A stretch of DNA of 64,000 bases from positions 1,550,001 through 1,614,000 of the forward strand of contig JAMXDE010000011.1 of NCBI GenBank assembly GCA_026770025.1. The letters run 5' to 3'. The DNA is from Craspedostauros australis (lineage: Eukaryota > Bacillariophyta > Bacillariophyceae > Mastogloiales > Achnanthaceae). Below, piece by piece: positions 48,101 through 57,584 of this stretch. The notes below the pieces were generated by a model that worked only from the letters and a program-made list of their open reading frames with translations, was not told where the DNA came from and did not search any database. The position numbers were made by a program, and so were the translations under genes. Within the stretch, counting starts at the first letter, position 1, and every line of letters starts with the position of its first letter.

Positions 48101-48682
48101 ACCCTCGAACTTGCCGCCCCTCCTGCCCCTGCTGGCGCGCATCTGTTCCTCCTTGTCGTCCATGTAGGTGCTGTCACTGTCATGGGAGGGATCCGCGTAG
48201 CCACCAGCAACAACAGTGTTGCAACGCCGGGGAAGCCTCGCCGGTGGGGCAGGCTCGACAGGTGGTGCAACGTCGGCCACAGCAGGCGGGGGTGGCGCGT
48301 TCACGACAACGCTCACCGAAGTCCCATCGCCAACACCTCGTCCCTCGGATCGCACCCTGACGTTGGAGTTGTCGTAGGCGCCTCCGTTGTTGTCGAGGAT
48401 GTGAACGTACACATGTAGCTCGCGAGCGTGCGCATGCGTACCGTTCGGGACGAGGCTGCCATCTGCTGCGAGCATCGGCTTCACATCGATCACTTGCGTG
48501 ATGATGCTCGGCTTCCTCAACGTAGCGGATGGCTTGTCAGGCAACAGTTGATCGGCGGTTGGCAACAGGAACCCCTTCGAATCGACAGGAGGAGCAGGCA
48601 CACGGTGAGCAGAACGCAGTTTCTTACTGGGGGAGGGGTTAGCATCCTTGGAGTGGGCCTTGGCAGCGGTAGAGGTAGACAT
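45134..48682 (-). CDS. Putative DDD-type transposase of element A
   Basis: Uninterrupted, 1,182 residues from the ATG at 48682. The N-terminal half is Pro/Asp-rich with many charged residues. A basic nuclear-localisation-like run (RKPRTNKHKRKKN) near 590 precedes CNRCGSAM (C-x2-C, about 615), a possible zinc-binding site. A putative RNase H-fold core follows: D699 in VVLDHKQKI, with EYWGKKGMSLLGAMVI after it; D783 in IIFQSDNACCF; and D829 in the GKSMLDTHF block. Each acid sits after a hydrophobic strand or in a conserved block, and all three match in element B. Cut-and-paste activity is inferred from these and from the TIR/TSD structure. No family name can be given with confidence. It appears intact, suggesting recent movement. 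Confidence 0.72.
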   Translation of the reverse strand: MSTSTAAKAHSKDANPSPSKKLRSAHRVPAPPVDSKGFLLPTADQLLPDKPSATLRKPSIITQVIDVKPMLAADGSLVPNGTHAHARELHVYVHILDNNGGAYDNSNVRVRSEGRGVGDGTSVSVVVNAPPPPAVADVAPPVEPAPPARLPRRCNTVVAGGYADPSHDSDSTYMDDKEEQMRASRGRRGGKFEGDTSEEGSWRRDAVIRVMEELTDDINMDVFNSMPPTGFVLGGQRDRQTWWDVIRVWVTVVTALWGVLLPCEALPTRQMQQVVSFVRARVDLPPTTLGPNLYTLCVRGEKTLANASRAVLAASTTFTNSSAILSHHVETLPEDQRIRVKPARATMTRSQLTTLRHAFEMFSRGKIIPPRVLQYRVPACDLSGVTSFLMTTATYKAGLSHTVQYGGVNFENVPVFDRGSTTIEQLFDMYSSTTNRPVGMPAFTTMTHLLTRKSKIKTGLSSFESYFWMATEKLKQAISRLVDLLKAKYETDGEEQNDANDESDSDSDNDNPDDVISPHVRTADSLLHALELLVVFLKWEFSASHMQLQCDDPMHSAAFALITGKEKKKATTTSSNQRKPRTNKHKRKKNTLKSDTPTITNDTSPTTATEQPRKVCNRCGSAMRFVNDRFVPFVEMLKDNELAEHTDELQSMLAAAPGFANEIVNYMAHKVRAKVQFRQIAFYQSELNDKPERAYVVLDHKQKILPTGQSEAQQEYWGKKGMSLLGAMVITCRNDIFTYQFIDIVVGGRPTQDTLQVGGLLDILQKTVKDIHPSVTEIIFQSDNACCFASHEHIALITSVLNKNLATRKAAKIIAWIYTEAQTGKSMLDTHFAYITRVLRKYVQSGRNIKTPFQLFLALKAGNIAGTTTVLVNASSLQGNITTLPGAPKRRFRANGQQVRQTHEVKYDDDQARLVAASGITEDVVVKSTEWDGWIVNELGVLEDRTFTSDKLPITSESFRKTDKTRKLGRTAAESKGLAFGKAIADGQQHLPSDHTTVLQDQTAETEHPLLAVPGWASKTTRKPAELPDYIADKLKDISEASAKDPKNRPSEHEAHEQLMDDNRTKTDWYVQLHANPMRVKASLSAAYNAKQRKDKKEASLIKAETNTNTNPTSTATASVIVATHNAPAATEEEQREEELQREEEELDHQMWCDADTIKANTESEAVLGDETENCDGHVLPR

Positions 48683-48978
48683 GGTGAAGTTGTTGCTGTA
48701 GAGTATAGTTGTTGGCTGGTTGGATGTGATGAACTGCACTGGTCTGAGATGAAGTGAGGAAGGAGAGCACAGGATGACAGGTCGACCATTCGTTGACAAC
48801 AACAACAACAACAACAACTACTACTACTACACTACCACCACACTACCAGAACGAGCACTAACATTGAACACAAGAGCGAGCACGCATGGAATTGGCGAGG
48901 AAAGTTGTGAAATGGAGCGAAAGTGTGGCGATGATGTGTGAATGGTGAGGGGGTGTCGATGATGTTGGATGCGATGTG

Positions 48979-49027
48979 TTTTGTGTGATGTGTTTTGTGT
49001 GATGCGTTTTGTGTGATGTGTTTTGTG
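48979..49027. repeat. 14-bp tandem repeat, element A (about four units)
   Basis: Units follow the pattern tgatgtgttttgtg with single-base variants. Element B has about five units at 54909-54979. Confidence 0.8.
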
Positions 49028-49222
49028 ACGAGCAAAATGTGAGATCATGCGCCACATGCTAACGTGTATTTAACGCGTACCAACCGAACGACATCTTCGA
49101 CACCGTCTTCGTGACTGATTACCATACGATAAATAATCAAGAACATCACAGAACCTTCTGAGAAACAAGTAGGAGTTTCATGGGGTTCGACCCATACGAC
49201 TCAAAAATGCCTCGATGGGCTC

Positions 49223-49226
49223 ATAA
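49223..49226. other. Target-site duplication of element B, left (ATAA)
   Basis: ATAA abuts the left end of B and is repeated at 55327-55330. Removing B and one ATAA restores a continuous element A TIR end (gggctcATAAaactta). Confidence 0.85.
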
Positions 49227-49380
49227 GAGCCCGATCAGTGAGTCGACCTGCACTTTGTTATGGGACTCAACAACATTTTTCTTGGATATCCAAACCGACC
49301 GCATATTCATAATCCTCATATTCTAAAACCAAATACTGGTACAAAATACCTTTCTGTTAGACCTTATTTTAAGTTTTATG
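49227..49380 (+). repeat. Left terminal inverted repeat of element B
   Basis: About 154 bases pairing with 55173-55326 by eye with few differences; both share B-specific bases. Confidence 0.9.
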
Positions 49381-51075
49381 GACCCATCAAGGTGCAGATT
49401 TTTAGACTGCTTTAGGGACTGGGCCTTTTGCGTCCGACTACATCGATCCAACTTAACCCTTTGCTGTTCTTCGTTTCAGCAAGTTTGTTCCGATTTTGAA
49501 TTGTTTAGTCTCTTTTTGAGGTGTTCCGATGAGACCATCCCACACCTCCTCCACGATAGCGCTAGTTGTAGAGTTTGGGGAGAAGCGGCGAGTTCGCGTT
49601 TACATCCATTCTACCCTATGTTTGCCTGATCCGTCATCTACGTCACCAGACTGGCTGCTGCGTCATGAACCACCAATCATAGCACGATGTGAATCATCCT
49701 TGGCTACGTTTCGTCGTAACAGAATGGTTGAGTTGCATTGGTACTCTCGAAGTGTTTTGTGTGATGCTTCTTTCGTACATTTGGTAAGGTTATGAGTAAA
49801 TACCGGGGACCCCAAGATGTGAGGCCGGTCGGGAGCGCAAAACTCGACACAACCACATGACAATGGTGCAACACCAAAAAAAACTCACAATGGCCGTCCA
49901 ACGGCAACCCCCGCGCCGCAACAACCAGCGGTCCACCGGCAAATACAAGCACATCGCCGTCACCGCCATGCAACCCTTGGTGGGAGGACGAGCGGAGGCT
50001 GCGAGAGCGGTTGATTTGGGGCCGCCGCAGCCCTCCGCGCAAACGTCTCCAAATTGCGGCAGATAAGCTTGTTGGATGCAGCCTGTGTATTCCATGCACA
50101 GGCCACACCAACACCTGCAAATGGGCAAGGCGCATCCAGGAGGGCATCGCCAACGCGCCCATGAAGTCTCAGGCTTGGGGAGGACCAGGAAGGCATCCGC
50201 GCGGAGGAATTGGTGGAGGGCAAGAGTTTTGTTGGTGGGGTCGCGGTGTACCTGGCATGTGTCTTTCGCAGTGAGGGGACAGCATCATCGAGCTGCCCAA
50301 TCGCCAAGTCACCCATACAAGGCCCGTGCGGCATCGCCTGAAGATGCACGTCGCGGAGTTCGAGCTGCTGCAATGGTCTGGAAGAGGCTGTGGCATGGAA
50401 TGAGTGCAGACAGGTCCGTTTTGGTGGGGCACCCCAAATCACCAGTGCCATCACCAAATGGAGGTGTGCCATTGGGACCATCCATGCCCATCCCACTCTG
50501 GATGCATCAGCGTGTCGGCAGGGAGTGTGGGAATGCACGAGGGGCGCATGGAGGGGCTGAAAGGGTCATGTGGATGTGATATGGATCCGTATCCACACTG
50601 CATCCGGCTTGCAAATCGTTTTTTGACATCGCTCTTTTTCAGTGTATGGACACTTTGGGGTATGCAATGTGGCATAAACGTTCTGTCCTTCATGGAGTGG
50701 ATAGATGGAGAACATACAGAGCCATTGTGATGCGCAGTTTGCCAAAATACAAGCATGATGATGATGATCATGGGTGCTGAGTGGAGGGCAACATTGCTTG
50801 ATCGAATTTTTTTTCCATCCACCACGCAACTGTGTGGTGGACCAACATGAAATTAAAAATAGCTTCTATGTCAATTTAACTTCAATATTCTGAATAAACG
50901 AAAGTCAGGCGTATGAATGCACTGTTTATATTTGATTGTAAACAATGTGTTGTTGAGATATAGCATGATAAGCAGATATTTGGATGGTTTTGGGGTGGGC
51001 TCTAGATAGTCTACATATCACGACCCATCGCCCACAAAACTCCACAACTAGCGTTATCGTGGTGATGCACAGCCA
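49381..51075. other. Conserved segment 3' of the transposase in element B
   Basis: Counterpart of 43463-45133. It has plus-strand frames that match A in runs such as LIWGRR and HPYKARA, but the frames are not open over the whole length. Whether it codes is not settled. Confidence 0.45.
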
Positions 51076-54000
51076 TCACAAAATTTCCGTCTCATCACCC
51101 AACACAGCCTCACTTTCTGTGTTGGCCTTCATTGTGTGAGCATCACACCACATCTGCTGGTCCAATTCCTCTTCCTCTCTCTGCAACTCCTCTTCTCTCT
51201 GCTCCTCCTCTGTTGCAGCTGGTGCATTGGAGGTCGCCACAATTGCAGGTGCAGGTGCTATTGCTTTGCTTGTTGTTTTGGCTTCTGTCTTGATGGGAGC
51301 AGCCTCCTTCTTCTGTTTGCGTTGTTTGGCACTGTACGCTGCAAACAGTGATGCTTTCACGCGCATGGGGTGAGCATGCAGTTGTACGTACCAGTCAGTT
51401 TTGGCCCGTTCATCGTCCATCAATTGCTCATGTGCTTCGTGTTCGGATGGTCTGTTTTTCGGGTCCTTCGCGGACGCTTCACTGATGTCCTTCAATTTGT
51501 CCGCGATGTAGTCTGGTAGCTTCGCTGGTTTGCGTGTTGTTTTGCTCGCCCAGCCTTGCACAGCGAGCGGTGGGTGTTCTGTTTCTGCGGTTTGGTCTTG
51601 TAACGCCGTGGTGTGATCATACGGCAGGTTTCCTTGTGCATCGTCGATGGCTTTGCCGAACGCCAGCCCCTTGCTCTCTGCCGCTGTGCGCCCGAGTTTT
51701 CGCGTCTTGTCCGTCTTCCTGAATGATTCGGACGTAATTGCCGGCTTGTCGGACGTGAACGTTCTGTCCTCGAGGACACCCAGCTCGTTGAGCGCCCAGC
51801 CTTCCCATTCGGTGCTCTTGACCACGACGTCTTCCGTGATACCAGACGCAGCCACCAGCCGTGCCTGGTCATCGTCATACTTCACCTCGTGAGTCATACG
51901 TACCTGTTGCCCACTTGCGCGGAATCGTCGTTTTGGTGCGCCAGGAAGCGTGGTGATGTTGCCTTGGAGGGATGACGCGTTGACTAGCACCGTTGTCGTA
52001 CCTGCGATGCCACCAGCTTTCAGTGCTTCGTAGAGTTGGCGGGCGGTCTTGATGTCCTTGCCACTTTGCACGTATTTTCGCAGTACACGTGTGATGAACG
52101 CGAAGTGGGTGTCCAACATGCTCTTACCGGTTTGGGCCTCTGTGTAGATCCATGCGATGATTTTGGCCGCCTTTCGTGTCACAAGGTTCTTGTTGAGTAC
52201 CGATGTGATGAGCGCGATGTGCTCGTGACTGGCGAAGCAACACGCGTTATCGCTCTGTAGGATAATTTCAGTCACGGATGGGAGAATTTCTTTGACCTTT
52301 TTTTGCACAATGTCAAGTAGTCCACCAACTTGAAGTGTGTCTTGTGTGGGTCTTCCACCAACCACAATGTCAATGAATCGATAAGTAAAAATGTCGTTTT
52401 CGCACGTGATGACCATCGCCCCAAGCAGTGACATCCCCTTCTTCCCCCAATATTCTTGTTGGGCTTCGCCTTGGCCGGTTGGTAGAATTTTTTGCTTATG
52501 GTCGAGTACCACATGGGCTCTTTGTGGATTGTTGTTCGTCGTGGATTGATAAAAGGCAATTTGTCTGAATTGCACTTTGGCACGCACTTTGTGAGCCATG
52601 TAGTTAACAATTTCGTTGGCGAATCCCGGTGCCGCCGCAAGCATTGATTGCAATTCGTCCTTGTGTTCTGTGAGTTCGTTGTCCTTAAGCATTGTGACAA
52701 AAGGAACAAAACGATCATCCACAAATCGCATTGCTGCGCCACATCTGTTGCATACTCTACGTGGTTGTTCGGTTGAGGTGGTGGGAGGAATGTCAATTGT
52801 GATGGTTGGATTGTCATTTGTGAGAGTGTTCTTCTTGCGCTTGTGCTTGTTGGTGCGTGGTTTGCGTTGGTTGGTTGATGTGGTTGTTGTCTTCTTCTCC
52901 TTTTCGGTGGTGAGAGCGAACGCGGCCGAATGCATGGGATCGTCGCACTTAAGCTGCATGTGCGACGCGGTGAATTCCCATTTAACGAACACCACAAGCA
53001 GTTCGAGTGCATGCAAGAGAGAATCAGCAGTGCGCACATGCTGCGCAATGACGTCATCCGGCTCGTCGTCATTGTGGCTCTCGTCATTGGCATCGTTTTT
53101 CTCCTCCGCGTCCGCATCATACTTAGCCTTCAGCAGGTCTACTAGGCGCGAAATCGCCTGTTTTAGTTTCTGTGTTGCCATCCAGAAGTAACTCTCGAAG
53201 GAAGAAAGACCCGTCTTGATCTTGCTTTTGCGTGTGAGGAGGTTCGTCATGAGGGTGAACGCGGGCCTTCCCACTGGGTTGCTGGTCGTGGAGGAGTACA
53301 TATCGAATAATTGTTTGATGGTTGTGCTTCCGCGATCGAACACCGGGACATTGTCAAATTTGACACCTCCATACTGTACCATGTGACTTAGACCTGCCTT
53401 GTATGTTGCAGTGCTCATGAGGAATGACGTGACGCCAGACAGGTCACAGGCAGGCACGCGATACTGGAGAACTCGCGATGGGATGACCTCGCCGCGTCCG
53501 AACATGTCAAAATCGCGCCGCAACGTCGTGAGCTGACTCCGGGTCATTGTAGCGCGTCCCGGCTCGACACGATTGCGTTGTTCCTCCGGAAGAGTCTTCA
53601 CGTGACAAGACAGGATTGCGGAGCTGTTAGTGAATGACGTAGATGCAGCGAGCACAGCTCTGGCAGCGTTGGCCAGTGTCGCTTCTCCCCTAACACATAG
53701 GGTGTATAGATTTAGACCAAGTGTAGTTGGCGGTAGATCCGCGCGAGCGCGGACAAACGCCACCACCTGTTGCATCTGGCGCGTTGGCAATTCCTCGTGA
53801 GGGAGCAAGACACCCCAGAGCGCAGTAGCTACAGTGACCCACACACGTGTTAAGTGCCACCAGGTTGGCCTGTCGCACTTGGCGCCAAGCATGAATCCCG
53901 TGGCAGGCATGCAATTAAACACGTCCATGTCGATGTCATCGGTGAGCTCCTCCATCACGCGGATCACAGCATCACGCCTCCAGCTCCCCTCCTCTGATGT

Positions 54001-54585
54001 ATCACCCTCGAACTTGCCGCCCCTCCTGCCCCTGCCGGCGCGCATCTGTTCCTCCTTGTCGTCCATGTAGGTGCTGTCACTGTCAATAGAGGGATCTGTG
54101 TACCCCCCGGCAACTACAGTGTTGCAGCGCCGGGGAAGCCTCCCTGGTGGGGTAGGCTCGACAGGTGGAGCAACGTCAGGCACAGAAGGCAGGGGTGGCG
54201 CGTTGACGACAACGCTCACCACTGTTCCATCGCCGACACCTCGTCCCTCTGATCGCACCTTGACGTTGGAGTCGTCAAAGACGCCTCCGTTGTCGTGGAG
54301 GATGTGAATGTACACATGCAGCTCACTGGCGTGCGCATGCGTACCGTTCGGGACGAGGCTGCCATCCGCTGCATGCATCGGCTTCACATCGATCACTTGC
54401 GTGATGGTGGTTGGCTTCCTCAACGCAGCGGATGGCTTGTCAGGCAACAGTTGCTCCGCGGTTGGGAGCAAGTTTCCCTTGGAGTCGAATGGAGGAGCAG
54501 ATACAGGGTAAGTAGAACACGGCTTCTTACGAGGAGAGGGGTTGCCATCCTTGGAGAGGGCCTTGGCAGCAGCAGAGGGAAACAT
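51076..54585 (-). CDS. Putative DDD-type transposase of element B
   Basis: Uninterrupted, 1,169 residues from the ATG at 54585. It aligns with the element A protein along its full length with a few small gaps; by eye most residues agree. The three acids align at D695, D779 and D825, each four residues earlier than in A. The basic run RKPRTNKHKRKKN and CNRCGAAM are kept. Spacing between the acids is 83 and 45 residues in both. Full-length reading frames in two diverged copies argue for purifying selection or recent activity. Same caution on family name as for A. Confidence 0.72.
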   Translation of the reverse strand: MFPSAAAKALSKDGNPSPRKKPCSTYPVSAPPFDSKGNLLPTAEQLLPDKPSAALRKPTTITQVIDVKPMHAADGSLVPNGTHAHASELHVYIHILHDNGGVFDDSNVKVRSEGRGVGDGTVVSVVVNAPPLPSVPDVAPPVEPTPPGRLPRRCNTVVAGGYTDPSIDSDSTYMDDKEEQMRAGRGRRGGKFEGDTSEEGSWRRDAVIRVMEELTDDIDMDVFNCMPATGFMLGAKCDRPTWWHLTRVWVTVATALWGVLLPHEELPTRQMQQVVAFVRARADLPPTTLGLNLYTLCVRGEATLANAARAVLAASTSFTNSSAILSCHVKTLPEEQRNRVEPGRATMTRSQLTTLRRDFDMFGRGEVIPSRVLQYRVPACDLSGVTSFLMSTATYKAGLSHMVQYGGVKFDNVPVFDRGSTTIKQLFDMYSSTTSNPVGRPAFTLMTNLLTRKSKIKTGLSSFESYFWMATQKLKQAISRLVDLLKAKYDADAEEKNDANDESHNDDEPDDVIAQHVRTADSLLHALELLVVFVKWEFTASHMQLKCDDPMHSAAFALTTEKEKKTTTTSTNQRKPRTNKHKRKKNTLTNDNPTITIDIPPTTSTEQPRRVCNRCGAAMRFVDDRFVPFVTMLKDNELTEHKDELQSMLAAAPGFANEIVNYMAHKVRAKVQFRQIAFYQSTTNNNPQRAHVVLDHKQKILPTGQGEAQQEYWGKKGMSLLGAMVITCENDIFTYRFIDIVVGGRPTQDTLQVGGLLDIVQKKVKEILPSVTEIILQSDNACCFASHEHIALITSVLNKNLVTRKAAKIIAWIYTEAQTGKSMLDTHFAFITRVLRKYVQSGKDIKTARQLYEALKAGGIAGTTTVLVNASSLQGNITTLPGAPKRRFRASGQQVRMTHEVKYDDDQARLVAASGITEDVVVKSTEWEGWALNELGVLEDRTFTSDKPAITSESFRKTDKTRKLGRTAAESKGLAFGKAIDDAQGNLPYDHTTALQDQTAETEHPPLAVQGWASKTTRKPAKLPDYIADKLKDISEASAKDPKNRPSEHEAHEQLMDDERAKTDWYVQLHAHPMRVKASLFAAYSAKQRKQKKEAAPIKTEAKTTSKAIAPAPAIVATSNAPAATEEEQREEELQREEEELDQQMWCDAHTMKANTESEAVLGDETEIL

Positions 54586-55172
54586 GGTGGAATTGTTGGC
54601 GGAGAGTAGTGTTGTTTGCTAGGTGGATGTGATGAACTGCACAGGTTGAGACGAAGTGAGGAAGGAGAGCATACGATGAATGGTCGACCATTTGTTGACA
54701 ACAACAACAACAACAACAACAACGACTACTACTACTACACGACGCCACTACCAGGGCGAGCACAAGCATGGAACACAACAGCGAGTACGCATGACATTGG
54801 CGAAGAAAGTTGCGAAATAGAGCGAAAGTGTGGCGATGATGTTTGAATTTGTGAACGGATGCCGATGATGTTTGAATTTGTGAACGGATGTCGATGATGT
54901 TGTGTGTGTGATGTGTTTTGTGTGATGTGTTTTGTGTGATGTGTTTTGTGTGATGTGTTTTGTGTCATGTGTTTTGTGACGAGCAAAATGTGAGATCATG
55001 TCGCAGATGCTAACGTGTATTTAACGCGTACCAACCGAACGACATCTTCGACGTCGTCTCCGTGACTGAGTACCTTACGATAAATAAACGAGAACATCAA
55101 AGAACTTTCTGAGAAACAAGCAGGAGTTTCATGAGGTGCGACCCATACGACTAAAAAACACCTTTGACCGCC
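54586..55172 (-). promoter_or_regulatory. Upstream region of transposase B with tandem repeats
   Basis: Carries an AAC triplet run (54699-54722), a duplicated block gatgatgtttgaatttgtga (about 54835-54895), the 14-base tandem repeat, and the same gtatttaacgcgtacc block as A near 55016-55031. Presumed promoter and transposase-binding region. Confidence 0.5.
54909..54979. repeat. 14-bp tandem repeat, element B (about five units)
   Basis: Units tgatgtgttttgtg, nearly perfect; the copy number is one higher than in A. Confidence 0.8.
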
Positions 55173-55326
55173 CATAAAACTTAAAATAAGGTCTAACCGA
55201 AAAGTAATTTGTACCAGTATTTGGTTTTAGAACATGAGGATTATGAATATGCAGTCGGTTTGGATCTACTATAAAAATGTTGTTGAGTCCCATAACAAAG
55301 TGCAGGTCGACTCACTGATCGGGCTC
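55173..55326 (-). repeat. Right terminal inverted repeat of element B
   Basis: Ends ctcactgatcgggctc at 55326, the exact complement of B's left end. Confidence 0.9.
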
Positions 55327-55479
55327 ATAAAACTTAAAATAAGGTCTAACCGGAAAGTGATTTGAATCAGTATTTGGTTTTAGAATATGGGGATTATGAA
55401 TATGTGATTTGTTTGGATATCCGAGAAAAAAGGTGTTGAGTCCCAGGACAAAGTGCAGGTCGACTCACTCGGGGGGCTC
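55327..55479 (-). repeat. Right terminal inverted repeat of element A, remaining part
   Basis: Starts with the ATAA copy shared with B's TSD and ends ctcactcggggggctc. It pairs with 43309-43462. B split A at the inner edge of this repeat. Confidence 0.9.
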
Positions 55480-56754
55480 ATACATCAGAACAGAGTCGCG
55501 TACACTGGCACGATGCATTCCATTGGATCCAGACAAGCAGAGATCGAAGGTGATGATCACTCTCGAGAGCACGGACAGGGGATGTCTTGTTGGTGTCACT
55601 GGAGTACTGGTCCTGTTCGTGTTCAGGTACTCTACGAACTATTATACTACTTTACTATACTTGACTGTACTTTAAGAAGCGGTCAGGTACTGAGCCCTTC
55701 GTACTATATACTCTATCTATGGACACGACAGTATTCCTTTCCAACAACAGGGAGTTACTGCTGCGTGAACATGAAGTCTCTTCTGCCCTGTCAGAGACAC
55801 GATAAGAAACGAACTGGAACCAGGACTGCCTTCTGTGAAAAGCAGGGACGAGCCCATGGGTCCGTACCTGGTGGGTGCGACTTCTACCTGGTACAGTGAG
55901 AGCGTTTCCGTGAGGCGGCTGTTCATTCTGTGCAGTTTTTGTTGTCCGGTTGTCATAAATATAGTTCAAAGAAGTGCTTGTTGCGTTCATGGCCTTCTCT
56001 TCCTTGACTTGGCCAGATTCAATTAACGACCAAGAAAGCACATTAAGTGGCCGAATGAGAGCATGCACAAGGCCTGTCGCACTGTCCAAACAAGTGCAAT
56101 AATGTGTTGTCCGCTCAGTCGAAGGGGGTGCAAAAGTGATGCCGCGAGCTGGCTTGAAAATGTTCTGGCACCATTCACTGTAGCCGGCATTCGAATGCGA
56201 ACAATTGTGATCATTCTGGTTGGCTCCCTTGGTCACGCAGAAGTGATAAAACCGGCAACAAGAATGTCTGCTCGGAACAACATTCGCCCTCACTTCCCCA
56301 ACACCGCAGTCCTGCGCGACGTGGCTGTCACCGTAGCACGCGCAACGCATCACCATTCGTCCGCGCTATGCAACAAACGTGCGTCTGCGCGAACTCATCC
56401 GTGAAGATCACCCATGGCAAAACTGGCGATTGGCAGTGGCAGCGCCCCTTCGGGAGTACCAACCGGAGTACGCGTCCGACAATCGGGGTGTTGTGATGCT
56501 TGTCCGTATGCATGGTACTTGAATGTGCGAGCCACGCAGCGGAGTAGAATTGCGGTGGACGCGTTCGTGCATCGTTGCTCTCTTTCTCGTCCAGTGCCCT
56601 TCTCTGTGGTGTTTTTTTGTCGTACTCGTCCTCTCGCTGGCAACGCCACAGTGAAACAGACTGGGATGGTTGAGACAGTTGTTACAGGTGTGACAATCGA
56701 GACAACCCAGACAAGGATACGGCATTACAATCGAAAGAACGAGGTCTTCACATC

Positions 56755-56861
56755 ATCGTCAGTATCGCCATCGTCATCATCATCATCATCGTTATCGTTA
56801 TCGTTATCGTTATCATCATCATCATCGTTATCGTTATCGTCGTCATCGTCATCATCTCGTC
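56755..56861. repeat. ATC/TCG trinucleotide-rich tract
   Basis: Interspersed catcat, gttatc and gtcgtc units, about 107 bases. It lies outside called genes. Confidence 0.8.
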
Positions 56862-57399
56862 AGACGATTGGTGCACAGAAGAACGCATTCACACCCAAGG
56901 TTCGTTTGTCTGCACAGGCCATTCGTCCACGACAAAATCACCGGATCTGTGAGCGGATCGACCACCAACATCAACAAAATTATTTCTGCCTCTCTCTCTC
57001 TCTTCCCCTCACCTTCTCTCCCCTTCCTAAATCAACACTTCTGCTTCGGCAAGTCGGCATTACTATTGACATTGCTGTCGTTGTGGTTGTGGCTGGACAC
57101 CGCAAAGACAGGCAGGCAATCTAATCGCAACCAAACCACGTCAAGAGACTGCGGACTGGCGGACAATAGAGGCGGCACCTGTACAAGGGCACAACGAAAG
57201 TGACAACACAAAACCGCACAGTCCTCCCTTCTCTCCAAACACACAGCAACTCTCTATCGGGTGGACGAGGCAGCGCACACCCGAACCATACCATACATGC
57301 ACACCAGTGGTTCGATAGATGATTGAATGCATGGCTGTATGGTTTGCACGATACTATACGTTGGAACATTGCAACATTCGACCATTTTGACAATCCAGC

Positions 57400-57407
57400 A
57401 TAAAAGG
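57400..57407 (+). promoter_or_regulatory. TATA-like box of the C2HC protein gene
   Basis: ataaaagg about 180 bases before the ATG at 57585. With a start site some 30 bases downstream this would give a 5' untranslated region of about 150 bases. Confidence 0.35.
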
Positions 57408-57584
57408 CCTCCACAACATTTCGCATTCAGAGACAGACACAGAGAGAGAGAGACAAAGGCAGACAGAGTTTCGCATAGAGCACATACTCCACTACGCTCG
57501 CACATCACACCAATACCACACCAATACTACACTTGTTTAATACCCCATCCTCTTGCCACCCATACGCAACACAAATCCACACCT

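Larger units (their letters stand above)
48683..49226 (-). promoter_or_regulatory. Upstream region of transposase A with subterminal repeats
   Basis: Contains a CAA/CTA triplet run (48798-48835), a tandem tgatgtgttttgtg-type repeat of about 14 bases, four units (48979-49027), and gtatttaacgcgtacc at 49065-49080, also kept in element B. The repeated units next to a TIR are typical places for transposase-binding or promoter sites; that role is inferred. Confidence 0.5.
49227..55326 (-). mobile_element. DNA transposon element B, nested in element A
   Basis: 6,100 bases, the same family as A: same TIR plan starting GAGCCCGATCAGTGAGTCGACC, ATAA 4-bp TSD, one large minus-strand frame (54585-51076) and the same conserved 3' segment. 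B-specific TIR bases (TTATGGGACTC, ACTGGTACAAA) distinguish its ends from A's, so the pair belongs to one insertion. B is inserted near the inner edge of A's right TIR. Because A is the target, B is the later insertion. Family name unknown, as for A. Confidence 0.9.
43309..55479 (-). mobile_element. DNA transposon element A (contains nested element B)
   Basis: A is bounded by inverted repeats starting GAGCCCCCCGAGTGAGTCGACC on the left and ending with its complement at 55479. A 4-bp direct repeat ATAC flanks it (43305-43308 and 55480-55483). Without element B (49227-55326) and B's copied ATAA, A is about 6.07 kb. It encodes one large protein on the minus strand (48682-45134) and a conserved segment 3' of it. 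Nothing in it resembles a capsid, polymerase or reverse transcriptase; it is a cut-and-paste type element by its TIRs and short TSD. Its TIR halves remain close to each other, so A is young, but old enough to host a second insertion. The superfamily is not identified: 4-bp TSD occurs in Sola and Chapaev. Confidence 0.88.
55480..57584. other. Gene-poor interval right of the transposons
   Basis: About 2.1 kb. A minus-strand frame of 233 codons (56356-55655) has no recognisable motif and no matching plus-strand exon structure, so it is not called. A run of atc/tcg trinucleotides lies at 56755-56861. The right end holds the promoter of the next gene. Confidence 0.45.

Noticed and set aside
49183-49200. 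tRNA-like T-arm sequence (atggggttcgacccat)
   Set aside because: It looks like a B box, but the loop is one base short, the matching place in element B reads differently, and no A box or acceptor stem is present. It is part of the transposon.
43309-55479. Assignment of the transposons to piggyBac or Kolobok
   Set aside because: Both families use TTAA targets; these use ATAC and ATAA, and the protein core does not fit.
55655-56356. 233-codon minus-strand frame right of the transposons
   Set aside because: No motif, and it does not join to the frame left of the elements in any supported way.
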